DNA of 64,000 nt, from positions 22,306 through 86,305 of the forward strand of contig CAJUSD010000011.1 of assembly GCA_910589145.1 (NCBI GenBank), read 5' to 3'. The notes below the pieces were generated by a model, which was not told the DNA's origin, did not search any database, and was given only the letters and a program-made list of their open reading frames with translations. Position numbers and translations under genes: made by a program. Position 1 is the first letter of the stretch, and the number at the start of each line of letters is the position of its first letter. This DNA is from an uncultured Oscillospiraceae bacterium. GTDB taxonomy: Bacteria; Bacillota; Clostridia; Oscillospirales; Ruminococcaceae. Below, in pieces: positions 41,391 through 50,530 of this stretch.

Positions 41391-42242
41391 TTGTTTGCTA
41401 TGAGAATAATAAATACGCAGGAAGTAATTCCAATCATACGTAAATTATGTATTCAGGCGTGTCAGCATCTAAGCACAAATGTTATAAACGCGCTTAAAGA
41501 TGCACGTACACAGGAAGAATCACCTCTTTGCCAGGAAATACTTGACATACTGATTGAAAATGCAGAATATGCCGATAAAAACAATCTTGCCTGTTGCCAA
41601 GATACAGGTATGACGCTTATTTTTATGGAAATAGGACAGGAAGTGTGCTGGGAAGGGCTGCCGTTAACAGAAGCTGTTGACGAAGGAGTACGGCAGGGAT
41701 ACCGGGACGGGTACCTTCGTAAATCAGTAGTGGCAGATCCTATTAAACGTACCAATACAGGAGATAATACACCAGCAGTCCTGTATACAGAGATTGTCCC
41801 TGGGAATCATGTAACGATAACAGTTCTTCCTAAAGGGGCTGGAAGTGAAAATATGTGCCATGTATCAATGCTGACCCCAGCCGATGGCACAGCAGGAATA
41901 AAAAAGGCTGTCCTGGAAGCAGTAGACCGTGCAGGCGGAAAGCCATGTCCTCCGCTGGTAATTGGAATTGGGATTGGAGGAACAATGGACAAGGCAGCGG
42001 TTTTATCTAAAAAAGCGCTCCGCCGGGATATTGGAGAACGGAATACAACTCCCCATCTGGCGAAACTGGAAAAAGAACTATTAGAGGAAATTAACAATTC
42101 TGGAATAGGGGCCCTGGGAATGGGAGGGACTGTTACTGCCTTGGATGTACATATTGAGGGTTATCCTACCCATATTGCATGCCTGCCCCTTGCCATCACA
42201 TTCCAGTGCCACGCTTACCGCCATGCCAAAGCAGTATTATAA
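41391..42242 (+). CDS. Fumarate hydratase (class I, Fe-S) alpha subunit
   Basis: The alpha subunit of a two-part, oxygen-sensitive [4Fe-4S] hydratase that converts fumarate and malate; L(+)-tartrate dehydratase is a close relative and cannot be excluded. The first cluster cysteine is Cys69 in CCQDTGM, with others in ENMCHVSML and the later GIGIGGTMD region. The start is uncertain: TTG at 41391 lies 5 bases after AAGGAG, while ATG at 41400 gives the more usual MRIINTQEV start but lies 14 bases away. The beta subunit gene follows after 38 bases. Confidence 0.92.
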   Translation: MFAMRIINTQEVIPIIRKLCIQACQHLSTNVINALKDARTQEESPLCQEILDILIENAEYADKNNLACCQDTGMTLIFMEIGQEVCWEGLPLTEAVDEGVRQGYRDGYLRKSVVADPIKRTNTGDNTPAVLYTEIVPGNHVTITVLPKGAGSENMCHVSMLTPADGTAGIKKAVLEAVDRAGGKPCPPLVIGIGIGGTMDKAAVLSKKALRRDIGERNTTPHLAKLEKELLEEINNSGIGALGMGGTVTALDVHIEGYPTHIACLPLAITFQCHAYRHAKAVL

Positions 42243-42280
42243 AATAAGGCTGCTATACTGATGAAAGGATAGGTTTAAAG

Positions 42281-42826
42281 ATGAAGATAACGCTTCCATT
42301 TACATTAGAAGCCCGCGAATCAGTGAAAATCGGGGATGTGCTGGAATTGACAGGGGATATATATACAGCTAGGGACGCTGCTCATGGAAGAATACAGGAA
42401 GCTGTTGAAAAAGGTGAGCCGCTTCCCATAGACCTAAAAGGGAAAACTATATTTTACTGCGGCCCCTGCCCCGCAGGGCCAGGCAGGGTGATCGGGCCTC
42501 TTGGCCCAACCACTAGCGCTAGGATGGACCCTTATATGGAGATGATGTTTCAGCAGGGAATGGCTGCCTGTATTGGGAAAGGCGACCGGGGCCCCTATGT
42601 GGCAGAGCTTTGCCGAAAGTATAAAGGCGTGTATCTGTTGGGAGTAGGGGGAGCAGCGGCACTTTGTGCAAATTCGGTTAAGGAAGTAGAAGAATTGGCG
42701 TATCCTGATTTGGGAACAGAATCCATTAAAAGATATTATGTAGAGGGGTTTAAGGTTGTTGTTGGGATTGATACTCAGGGACGTTCTATCCAGGAGGTAA
42801 ATATCCCCAAATACCGCCGGCGTTAA
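42281..42826 (+). CDS. Fumarate hydratase (class I) beta subunit
   Basis: The 181-residue beta subunit completes the enzyme encoded by the preceding gene. Recognisable motifs are TGDIYTARDAAHGRI, the FYCGPCPAGPGRVIGPLGPTTS block that binds substrate, and the GVGGAAAL stretch. The two genes form an operon, with a GNAT gene close behind. Confidence 0.93.
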   Translation: MKITLPFTLEARESVKIGDVLELTGDIYTARDAAHGRIQEAVEKGEPLPIDLKGKTIFYCGPCPAGPGRVIGPLGPTTSARMDPYMEMMFQQGMAACIGKGDRGPYVAELCRKYKGVYLLGVGGAAALCANSVKEVEELAYPDLGTESIKRYYVEGFKVVVGIDTQGRSIQEVNIPKYRRR

Positions 42827-42831
42827 AAGGA

Positions 42832-43587
42832 GTGTTATCTATAATTTTAAAAAGTGACATTGAAGAAGCTTTAAAGACTCAGTTAGCCCTTGACTATAAC
42901 TGCAATAAGGAAGATTTCAACTGTCAGGAGAACATTATAACCGTTTCCAGAAAGATACCAGGCAGGCGGGAATATATTGCAGGAGAGTACTTTTTCACTA
43001 TGGTAACAATGGGCAGGAATGCCGTTATTATGGCCGATGAAAAAATACATCCCTTTTTAAAGGGATATGTCAAAGGGAAAGAAGGCTTTTGGCTGTTTGA
43101 GCAGAACCATTTTTTCAATATTCAGCAGGAATTGGGAAAGTATGGGAAAAAACTGCTCCCAACCCACCATATGTTTTTACCAGACCCAGAACCTTTAAAT
43201 TGGAAGCCTTCATTTGAAATAAAGTGGTTTGAACAAAAGGATATTATGGGGTTGTATGGGAATCCTGATTTTCCCAATGCGCTGTGTAAGGAATTTAAGC
43301 CGGAACGTCCTGATGTTTTAGCTGTAGCAGCTATAGATGGCAATAGAATCGTTGGTTTGGCTGGATGCTCGGCAGACTCCCCAAAAATGTGGCAGATTGG
43401 CATTGATGTCAATCCAGAATACCGTAAAAAAGGAATTGGAGCAGCCCTGGTGGGGCTTTTAAAGGATGAGATTTTTAAGAGGAATGCGATTCCCTTTTAT
43501 GGTACAAGCCTTTCCAATTTAGCTTCCTGGAGAATTGCCTTAAAATGTAGGTTCTATCCTGCATGGGTGGAAACTGAAACAAAATGA
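42832..43587 (+). CDS. GNAT family acetyltransferase with an N-terminal extension
   Basis: A roughly 250-residue protein whose C-terminal third is a GNAT domain: IVGLAGCSADSPKMWQIGIDV then the acetyl-CoA loop NPEYRKKGIGAALVG. The N-terminal half (TQLALDYNCNKEDF and so on) is a separate domain seen in Clostridial GNAT proteins; substrate unknown. The start is unusual. GTG at 42832 overlaps its own AAGGAG box, whereas an ATA codon at 42841 is 8 bases away and would give MILKSDIEE, so a rare AUA start is possible. It lies 5 bases after the fumarase beta gene. Confidence 0.82.
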   Translation: MLSIILKSDIEEALKTQLALDYNCNKEDFNCQENIITVSRKIPGRREYIAGEYFFTMVTMGRNAVIMADEKIHPFLKGYVKGKEGFWLFEQNHFFNIQQELGKYGKKLLPTHHMFLPDPEPLNWKPSFEIKWFEQKDIMGLYGNPDFPNALCKEFKPERPDVLAVAAIDGNRIVGLAGCSADSPKMWQIGIDVNPEYRKKGIGAALVGLLKDEIFKRNAIPFYGTSLSNLASWRIALKCRFYPAWVETETK

Positions 43588-43611
43588 TACAAATTTTATA
43601 GCTTTAAGCTA

Positions 43612-43644
43612 GTACTCCATCCGATTCCTGGCCAGATGGAGTAC
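43612..43644. other. Hairpin between the GNAT and GH42 genes
   Basis: A perfect 10-bp stem GTACTCCATC (43612-43621) with 43635-43644. No T tract follows, so it is a weak terminator candidate. Confidence 0.4.
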
Positions 43645-43745
43645 CAGATGCTTCCTGTTGCAGCACATTGAAAAATCCTTTGTTATACATCACATAAAGT
43701 CCAATAAAATGGAAGAAAAAGCCAATACTGAAAGGAGCAGATATA

Positions 43746-45737
43746 ATGGCAGAACCAATTTACTATGGGACAGCCTATTATCCTGAACTATGGGGCGAAA
43801 AGGAAATCCGGCAGGATATTGAAGAAATGAAAGCTGTAGGTATCAATTGTGTACGAATCGGGGAGTTTGCATGGCATAGGATGGAACCAGAGGCAGGGCA
43901 TATTGATCTGACGTTTTTTAGAAATATCATTCGGCTTTTAAAGGCTAACGATATAGATACCATCTTATGCACCCCAACCCCGACCCCTCCCCGCTGGCTG
44001 ACTTATCAGCATCCCGAAACAGCCTTTGTTAATTCTGACTTGACAGCATATGAACATGGAGCCAGACAGCATGCCTGTACCAATCATCCATTGTTTCAAA
44101 TGCATGCCTACCAGATCATCGAAGCGATGGCAAAGGAATTAGGAAATCTTCCAGGAGTGATTGCATGGCAGTTGGATAACGAGTTTAAATGCCATGTAAA
44201 GGAATGCTGCTGCGAGACCTGCAAGGGCCTCTGGCATAAATGGCTGCGGGCAAAATATACAGATATTGAAACATTAAACCAGGCATGGGGAACAGAGATT
44301 TGGAGCCAAAGCTATTCCAGTTTTGAAGAAGTACCCCAGCCGGTTGCAACCCCATTTTTACATAACCCATCGTTGACTACAAATTACCGGCGTTTTTCTA
44401 TGGAAAAGATCAACGAGTTTGCCCATCATCAAGCACGGATTATCCGTCAATATTCCAGCGCCCCTATTACACATAATACAGGGCTTACCTTTGCGCTGGA
44501 TAATGAAAGTTTATTCAAACCTTTGGACTTTGTGTCCTTTGACGCATATCCGCAGTATGGGCAATTTCTACATTTCCAGATGCAGTTTGACCGCTGGCGT
44601 GCATTAAAAGGCGGAAAACGGTTCTGGGTTATGGAAACCAGCCCTTCCCATGCAGGGCATACCCACGGAACACCTCCACCGCATCCACAGGGATATCTTC
44701 GGTGTGAAGCAGTTTCTGCTGTGGCAAGCGGCGCCAAGGGATTCAACTACTGGCTGTGGCGGCAGCAGCGGACAGGGTGCGAGATTACTCATGGTTCCAT
44801 CCTTTATAGTTGGGGGGAACACGGGCTTGGATATGACAATGTGAAAGAAGTAGGAGAGATACTTCAGAAGTTAAACCCTATTTTATCATCTACTGAGGTG
44901 GAACAGCCCCAAGTTGGGATTCTCTTTTCTGATTTTGCAAACCAGTTTTTTCAGTCAGAGCCAATGAATAATATAAGTTATACTGAACAGTTCCGTATTC
45001 TTTATGATACGCTTGTCGATATGGGGATCTGTCGGGACGTTATCAGTGAAGGGGCTGATTTGAGCCGATATCGTTTAATCATTATCCCTTTTCTGCCTGC
45101 TGTGGAGGAATCCTTTTTACAGAAATTGTATCGCTTTGCAGAGCAGGGCGGTATTGTAATAATTGGGCCTATGACCGGGTTCCGCACCTGTGAACATACC
45201 GTTCATACATCCCACGCTCTTGGTAATCTGGAAGCTCTTTGCGGTGTTCATGTATCGCAGTTTTACCGTGCAGACCATACAGATGCTGTAATGGATGGAT
45301 TTGGTGTTCAATGCAAGCCCGTCCATTGGGCGGCCCCTTTTGAAACGGTAAATGAAACAGAGCAGCTTGCTGCATATCATACAACCCTTCACGTGCCTTC
45401 CAGCGCGGCAGCACGGCGTAAGGCTGGACTGGGCTGGGTATATACATTGGCGGCCATGCCTTCTATGGAAGGGGAAACAGGAAGTCAATTTTTGAAAAGG
45501 TTTATGGAAGATGCTGCAAAACAGGCCAGGATTACTTTAAGATATGAAACGGATCATTCTACCCTTTCTGTTCCGCGCTTGGATAAAGATGGGCAGCGTT
45601 ACCTGTTTTTAATTAACATAGACGGCAAGAGTTCCAAAGTTTCATTAGATAAGGATTGGGAGGATGTATTCAACCAGGAAAATATCAGAGAAGTTCAACT
45701 GGATGCCTATCAATATACGGTATTAAAACAGAAATAA
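43746..45737 (+). CDS. Beta-galactosidase, glycoside hydrolase family 42
   Basis: A 663-residue GH42 enzyme that removes terminal beta-galactose from oligosaccharides. The acid/base residue is Glu146 in WQLDNEF and the nucleophile is Glu297 in FWVMETSPSHAG. Cysteines 111, 154, 156 and 159 fit the structural zinc site of the family. The trimerisation domain and small C-terminal beta domain follow. There is no signal peptide, so it works inside the cell on imported sugars. AAAGGAG precedes the ATG. Confidence 0.95.
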   Translation: MAEPIYYGTAYYPELWGEKEIRQDIEEMKAVGINCVRIGEFAWHRMEPEAGHIDLTFFRNIIRLLKANDIDTILCTPTPTPPRWLTYQHPETAFVNSDLTAYEHGARQHACTNHPLFQMHAYQIIEAMAKELGNLPGVIAWQLDNEFKCHVKECCCETCKGLWHKWLRAKYTDIETLNQAWGTEIWSQSYSSFEEVPQPVATPFLHNPSLTTNYRRFSMEKINEFAHHQARIIRQYSSAPITHNTGLTFALDNESLFKPLDFVSFDAYPQYGQFLHFQMQFDRWRALKGGKRFWVMETSPSHAGHTHGTPPPHPQGYLRCEAVSAVASGAKGFNYWLWRQQRTGCEITHGSILYSWGEHGLGYDNVKEVGEILQKLNPILSSTEVEQPQVGILFSDFANQFFQSEPMNNISYTEQFRILYDTLVDMGICRDVISEGADLSRYRLIIIPFLPAVEESFLQKLYRFAEQGGIVIIGPMTGFRTCEHTVHTSHALGNLEALCGVHVSQFYRADHTDAVMDGFGVQCKPVHWAAPFETVNETEQLAAYHTTLHVPSSAAARRKAGLGWVYTLAAMPSMEGETGSQFLKRFMEDAAKQARITLRYETDHSTLSVPRLDKDGQRYLFLINIDGKSSKVSLDKDWEDVFNQENIREVQLDAYQYTVLKQK

Positions 45738-45770
45738 TATATAGTGTCTGGGAAGTTTCGGGCAGCTTTA

Positions 45771-45799
45771 TTGACAGGGAAAAAGCCATATGCTATCTT
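45771..45799 (+). promoter_or_regulatory. Promoter of the Rpn-type nuclease gene
   Basis: TTGACA (45771-45776), a 17-base spacer, TATCTT (45794-45799). Confidence 0.7.
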
Positions 45800-45834
45800 A
45801 AAGCTACAGGAAAGATAGTTAAGGGGAAATGAAG

Positions 45835-46719
45835 ATGGGAGCTAATGCCAATCGTGAATATAAGGACAGCGTATTTTCGATGTATATGAGCGAGCCAAAA
45901 CGTCTGGTAGAGGTCTACAATGCCATCCAGGAAACAGACTATTCTTTAGATACTCCGGTAGAGATTACTACTTTAGACGGAGTTTTGTTTATGAACCGCA
46001 TTAATGATATTTCTTTTATGCTGGATAGTAAATTTATTGTCTTTATGGAGCATCAGTCCAGTATTAATGAGAATATGCCAGTAAGGATGTTGCTTTATTT
46101 AGGGTGGGTTTATGAAAAAATTCTGGAAAAGGCAAACTTGTACCGGAAAAAGAGGATTCCCCTGCCAGCACCGGAGTTTATTGTACTGTATATTGGAAAA
46201 GAACCTTATCCTGATGAGCAGTATTTGAAGCTTTCAGACGCATTTGTGTTTGCACCAAAGGGAAGAAACTCCGCTGAAGTAACAGTAAGGGTTCTAAATA
46301 TCCAATACAAAGAAGGCAGAAAACTGCTGGAAAAGAGCAAATCATTGCATGGCTATAGTTTTTTGATTGCCAGGGTTCAAAAGTATTTGGACGAAGACCT
46401 TACATTAAAGGAAGCAATCCGCAAAGCGGCATTGGATTGTGAAAGCCTGGGAATTATGCAGCCGTTTTTGAAAGACCATATTTCGGAGGTTGAGAATATG
46501 CTGTATACGGAATGGAAGCTGGAGGATGCGTTAAAGATTGAGCGGGAGGAGGGAATTGAAATAGGCATAGAGAAGGGTATGGAGAAGGGACTCAAAAAAG
46601 GTATGGAAAAAGAGCGGCAGAAAATCATTCAGTCGTTGTCCAAATTTATGCCTGCCGAGCAGATTGCACATATGTTGGAAATTCCCTTAGAAGAAGTAAG
46701 CTATTCACTTGAAAGCTGA
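45835..46719 (+). CDS. Rpn family PD-(D/E)XK nuclease / putative transposase-type protein
   Basis: A 294-residue protein of the Rpn (recombination-promoting nuclease) group. The likely catalytic block is NDISFMLDSKFIVFMEHQSS with the Asp and the ExQ pattern. The C-terminal part contains short glycine/lysine/glutamate repeats (GIEKGMEKGLKKGMEK) that tend to vary in length. AAGGGG lies 8 bases before the ATG at 45835, better placed than an ATG 6 bases earlier. Such genes occur in many copies in gut Firmicutes; a role in recombination or defence is inferred. Confidence 0.82.
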   Translation: MGANANREYKDSVFSMYMSEPKRLVEVYNAIQETDYSLDTPVEITTLDGVLFMNRINDISFMLDSKFIVFMEHQSSINENMPVRMLLYLGWVYEKILEKANLYRKKRIPLPAPEFIVLYIGKEPYPDEQYLKLSDAFVFAPKGRNSAEVTVRVLNIQYKEGRKLLEKSKSLHGYSFLIARVQKYLDEDLTLKEAIRKAALDCESLGIMQPFLKDHISEVENMLYTEWKLEDALKIEREEGIEIGIEKGMEKGLKKGMEKERQKIIQSLSKFMPAEQIAHMLEIPLEEVSYSLES

Positions 46720-46764
46720 AAGATTTTTTGATTAGGCTGTAAAGACAACAAAGGAGGAATAAAA

Positions 46765-47634
46765 ATGGCGAAAACCATTGAAGAACATAGGCTGGAACGT
46801 GAACTTACCTGGATAGAAATGTGGAATGATCTTGCTGCCCAAGGAATTCATCCTGTTGAGTTATGGGAAAACGGCGCGCCTAATTATATTCCAGCTGAAC
46901 GCCAAGCTCCCCCTCGCATAGCAGTTTTCCCAGCACAGGGTGAAAACGTTCGTGGCTTGCTGATTATTTGTGCTGGAGGCGGTTTTAATTTTAAATCCCG
47001 TCAGGAAGGCAAACCTGTTGCAGAGTATTTTCAAAAAAAGGGGATTCATACAGCTATATTGGATTATCGCTGCAAACCTCATACAACAATGGACGCCTGC
47101 GCAGATGGTCTGCGGGCGGTTCGCTGGGCGCGCTACCATGCTAAGGAACTTCACATTCGCCCTGATAAGATCGCTCTTAGCGGATTTTCAGCGGGTGGAA
47201 TCCTGACTGCGCTTGCATCTACACATTTTGATTATGGGAATCCACAGTCAGACGATCCAATTGAACGAATTTCCAGCCGCCCAGATGCAGCGCTGTTGTT
47301 TTATGGCGCGATGGCAAGAGCGTTGCTCATATCTTCGGATTTGTCCTACGATATAGAAGCGCAGAGGGAAGCAGCGAAACACGATCCTCTTAAATGTATG
47401 AGAAATGATGCACCGCCCTTCTTTATCTTTCAGACCCATGCAGATGATCCGCGCTTTGCATTGAGCTTTGGGAAAGAACTGGCGGACAGAGGGATACCCT
47501 TTGAAATCCATACATTTAATGGAGGACGGCACGGCCAGGGACTTTATGACGGTAGTTATGGAATGGAAAATGTTCCGCATACTGCGCATTGGTCTGAATT
47601 GGCAGCAGAATGGCTTATACAGCAAGGATGGTAA
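46765..47634 (+). CDS. Alpha/beta hydrolase, BD-FAE/esterase-like
   Basis: A 289-residue alpha/beta-hydrolase resembling carbohydrate-esterase or acetylxylan-esterase-like enzymes. The oxyanion motif is CAGGGF (residues 69-74) and the nucleophile is Ser142 in GFSAGG. Likely charge-relay partners are Asp227/Asp228 (HADDPR) and His256 (GGRHGQGL). No signal peptide. It may remove acyl groups from imported sugars. AAAGGAGG precedes the ATG. Confidence 0.87.
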   Translation: MAKTIEEHRLERELTWIEMWNDLAAQGIHPVELWENGAPNYIPAERQAPPRIAVFPAQGENVRGLLIICAGGGFNFKSRQEGKPVAEYFQKKGIHTAILDYRCKPHTTMDACADGLRAVRWARYHAKELHIRPDKIALSGFSAGGILTALASTHFDYGNPQSDDPIERISSRPDAALLFYGAMARALLISSDLSYDIEAQREAAKHDPLKCMRNDAPPFFIFQTHADDPRFALSFGKELADRGIPFEIHTFNGGRHGQGLYDGSYGMENVPHTAHWSELAAEWLIQQGW

Positions 47635-47660
47635 TGTATCCAGAAGATGTTTTCCGTCTT

Positions 47661-47690
47661 TTATTAACGTGAATTCGATAAGGCAAATTT
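47661..47690 (+). repeat. Dispersed repeat family 3, copy
   Basis: The core GTGAATTCGATAAGGCAAATTT matches 58405-58430 with one difference in 22 bases. A reverse and more diverged copy lies near 54980, and a shortened piece at 51284-51306. Confidence 0.6.
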
Positions 47691-47829
47691 ATGGGAAAAA
47701 CCTCAGATTTAAGGATACCATCATAGCTTTATGGCACAACCCTCTGAAACTGAACCCATTTTCATCCGCTGTAGTCTGCGCTTATATTAGGCTATATCCA
47801 CAAATTGACTTTACCGAGTTTACATGATT

Positions 47830-48720
47830 CTACCCATCGCTGTTCAGATGTGAAGAAAAAACCAGCTTGATCTGTAACTTGTCCCCCATAATCTGGGCGG
47901 ATACCTGCCCGTCCATCCGCTCCATCAGCTCCCGAACAATGGCCAGCCCCAGTCCAGCCCCACCCTTCCCACGAGCGGGGCTGGACCGGTAAAAGCGATC
48001 AAATAAGTGGCTGGGGTCTGGTGCAGGATTATCACCCAGTGGGTTGGAAAAGCAGATTTCCCCCGCCTGGGCAGACACAGTAAGCCCGCCCCCTCCGTGA
48101 CGAATAGCATTGGCAATTAAATTCCGATATACCCTCCCCAATGCTGACTGGCTGGCCCAAACTTCCATATTTTCCCGGTCAAACTTCAGCTCAGGCTGAA
48201 TTCCGGCTGCATCTAACTGCGGGTAAAATTCCGCCAGTGCATCCCACAAGGGCGGCAGAACCGCTGTCTCCCGGCATTCCATTGGAAGGGGATCATTCAA
48301 AAGACGGGTATAGAGAAATAACTCATCCAGAAGCCCATCCAGTTCTGTCAACCTTTTTTGTACAATGCCCAGATACTCCTTCCAGCGGTCTGGCTCGTCG
48401 TCCAACAGCTGCAAATAACCCATAGCCCCAGCCAGGGGAGTGCGGATATCATGGGAGATACATGCCATGGTATATTTCAGTTCCTGCTCTCCCTTCAAAG
48501 TCTCCAAACGCAGCCGCCGCCCCTCCTCCAACCGTGCGTTTACCGCTTGGCACAGCCTCCGGGGAGCTCTGCCAGACATCTGCACCGTCAAACAAAGGTT
48601 GCTCTCCGCTGGGGTTTCATCCAAAATACGCGCCATCTCCAAAAGCTGGCTGCGGTACGCCCATAGGCGCAAAACAGCAATCCCTAGGGCAATCAGGGTC
48701 AAAATCAGAGCCGGCAGCAT
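47830..48720 (-). CDS. Sensor histidine kinase
   Basis: A 296-residue histidine kinase with a single N-terminal membrane helix and no sizeable extracellular sensor domain, an intramembrane-sensing design often linked to antimicrobial peptide response. The phosphorylated histidine is His90 in the H box SHDIRTPL. The N box NLIANAIRHGG and G box GGAGLGLAI are clear. It is the last gene of a four-gene operon with a regulator and an ABC transporter. Confidence 0.93.
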   Translation of the reverse strand: MLPALILTLIALGIAVLRLWAYRSQLLEMARILDETPAESNLCLTVQMSGRAPRRLCQAVNARLEEGRRLRLETLKGEQELKYTMACISHDIRTPLAGAMGYLQLLDDEPDRWKEYLGIVQKRLTELDGLLDELFLYTRLLNDPLPMECRETAVLPPLWDALAEFYPQLDAAGIQPELKFDRENMEVWASQSALGRVYRNLIANAIRHGGGGLTVSAQAGEICFSNPLGDNPAPDPSHLFDRFYRSSPARGKGGAGLGLAIVRELMERMDGQVSAQIMGDKLQIKLVFSSHLNSDG

Positions 48721-48732
48721 GAAGATTCCTCC

Positions 48733-49539
48733 TTAAATGTCCCGCTTCTCCATAGTCAGCAAGCTTCCAAATCCGTAAATGGCCATCCATCCAACAGTAC
48801 AGGCCAGAACGATCCCCACCTGGATTATGCCGCTCTGAGGGGTATAGACGCCTTTTACAACAGAAGCAAGACAATACTGTTCTATGGGAGGCCAGCTTAA
48901 CAGCCTACCCAGTGTCCCCAGCAAAACGGCAGTCAGTCCGCTTCCTGCCACTAGGGACAGAATAATTCCCAAGGTGGAGCTTCGGGTCAGCAGAACCAGC
49001 GCCAGTGCCATCAGGGAAAAGGCCCAGTGGGGCAGCCACATCCAAAGGGCATACTGCAAAATTTGCAGGATAGAATCCGGCGCCGGGTACATATGAAGCA
49101 GAACCGGTGTCACCAGCATCAGCAAGATGGATAAAATTGTAATGATTCCGCTGTAGATGCCTGCCAGCATGATTTTTGACAGCACATAATCCCGGCGGCG
49201 GGGCTTGATACAGCAGATGTTTTTGATAAACCCGCTGGAGAAATCACCGTTTACAAACAGCGTCATCCCGATCCCGGTCATGACCAGCAAAAAGCCGCTG
49301 CCCAGGGCTTCATGCATCAGCTCCAACTGTGACATATTGTGAAGATATTCGCTCATCATACGGTCAGAGGCTGTAACCTCTGCCCCCTGCTCCTCCATAG
49401 CGTCCATCGTTTCTGGATCCGCAATGGCGTGAACCATAATAGTCACCAATATCAGCAGTCCTGAGGCCACACCTAGGATTATGTAAAACCCACGGCTCTT
49501 GAACAGCCGCCGGATATCCATTTTCAGCAAATTAAACAT
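48733..49539 (-). CDS. ABC-2 type transporter permease
   Basis: A 268-residue membrane protein with about six hydrophobic segments, the first at residues 17-37. A large loop follows between the first two, then FSSGFIKNICCIKPRRRDYVLSK, which is typical of lantibiotic-immunity and drug-export permeases. Its start overlaps the ATPase stop by 8 bases. It forms an exporter with that ATPase; substrate unknown. Confidence 0.88.
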   Translation of the reverse strand: MFNLLKMDIRRLFKSRGFYIILGVASGLLILVTIMVHAIADPETMDAMEEQGAEVTASDRMMSEYLHNMSQLELMHEALGSGFLLVMTGIGMTLFVNGDFSSGFIKNICCIKPRRRDYVLSKIMLAGIYSGIITILSILLMLVTPVLLHMYPAPDSILQILQYALWMWLPHWAFSLMALALVLLTRSSTLGIILSLVAGSGLTAVLLGTLGRLLSWPPIEQYCLASVVKGVYTPQSGIIQVGIVLACTVGWMAIYGFGSLLTMEKRDI

Positions 49540-50443
49540 GTTTTTCCCCTCCCATACACTCCAGAAAATAGCCTTCCAAATCCTGACGGTGCAGGCTCAG
49601 TTCCTCTACAACAATACCTGCCCGGGCCAAAACCTGTCCTACTGCCTTAGCGTCTACTGCCTCATAAATGCGAATTTCACCTTCCGGGCGAACCTCCCAC
49701 CTGGTCAGGCTGAACTCCTGTTCCAGCAGGGAAGCTGCCTTTTGGGGCAGGTCAACCCGCAGGTGGAGGTAGTCAGTGCATTTTCGCGCCAACTCTTCAG
49801 CAGTGATCTGCTCCACCATGCGTCCATACTGAATCATTCCATACCGGGTAGCAATCTTGCTTAACTCGCCCAAAATGTGGGAACTAATCAGGATAGTAAG
49901 CCCGCGTTCCCGGTTCAGCCGCAGGAGAAGCTCCCGCATCTCCCGAATACCCTCTGGATCCAGCCCGTTGATAGGTTCATCCAGCAGCAGAAGATCCGGT
50001 CCGCCCAGCAATGCCATCCCTACACCTAAGCGCTGTTTCATCCCCATAGAATATTGCTTGACCGGCTTTTTCTCTGAGGGGGACAACTCCACTGTCTTCA
50101 GAATTTCATTTACCTGCCGTTCCGGGCTATCCAGTCCCAGTAAAGCGGCGTAGAGGAGAAGATTTTCTCGCCCGCTCTGTTCTGGATAGAGTCCCGGCTG
50201 CTCAATGAGGGCACCTATCCGCCGGCGGGCCACTGTATCCCGGATAGGCCGGTCAAAAATTAGGGCTTCCCCCTGCGTAGGCCTGGCCAATCCGCACAGG
50301 AGTTTCAAAGTAGTGGATTTGCCTGCGCCATTTTGACCGATAAATCCATAAATATCCCCCTGTTCCACTCGCAAATCCAGATGATCTACCGCCCATTTGT
50401 CCTTGTAGCGTTTGGATAGACCCATTGTCTGTATCACTGCCAT
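49532..50443 (-). CDS. ABC transporter ATP-binding protein, bacitracin/lantibiotic-export type
   Basis: The ATPase subunit (303 residues) of the exporter. Walker A is GQNGAGKS at 36-43, the signature YSMGMKQR at 131-138 and Walker B LLLLDEP at 151-157. The C-terminal extension is like BcrA/NisF. Starting at the ATG at 50443 is supported by AAAGGAGG; the longer upstream open frame is not. Probably protects the cell from antimicrobial peptides. Confidence 0.93.
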   Translation of the reverse strand: MAVIQTMGLSKRYKDKWAVDHLDLRVEQGDIYGFIGQNGAGKSTTLKLLCGLARPTQGEALIFDRPIRDTVARRRIGALIEQPGLYPEQSGRENLLLYAALLGLDSPERQVNEILKTVELSPSEKKPVKQYSMGMKQRLGVGMALLGGPDLLLLDEPINGLDPEGIREMRELLLRLNRERGLTILISSHILGELSKIATRYGMIQYGRMVEQITAEELARKCTDYLHLRVDLPQKAASLLEQEFSLTRWEVRPEGEIRIYEAVDAKAVGQVLARAGIVVEELSLHRQDLEGYFLECMGGEKHV

Positions 50444-50530
50444 ACAAAAGCCTCCTTTTTTTGTTTGCAGGATTAGTTTACCAGGCAAGTGCCCAAACAT
50501 CGCAAAGCAATGGTAAAGAAAGTGCAAAGT

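Noticed and set aside
43613..43650. Terminator between GNAT and GH42 genes
   Set aside because: The 10-bp stem is real but no T tract follows; listed only as a hairpin.
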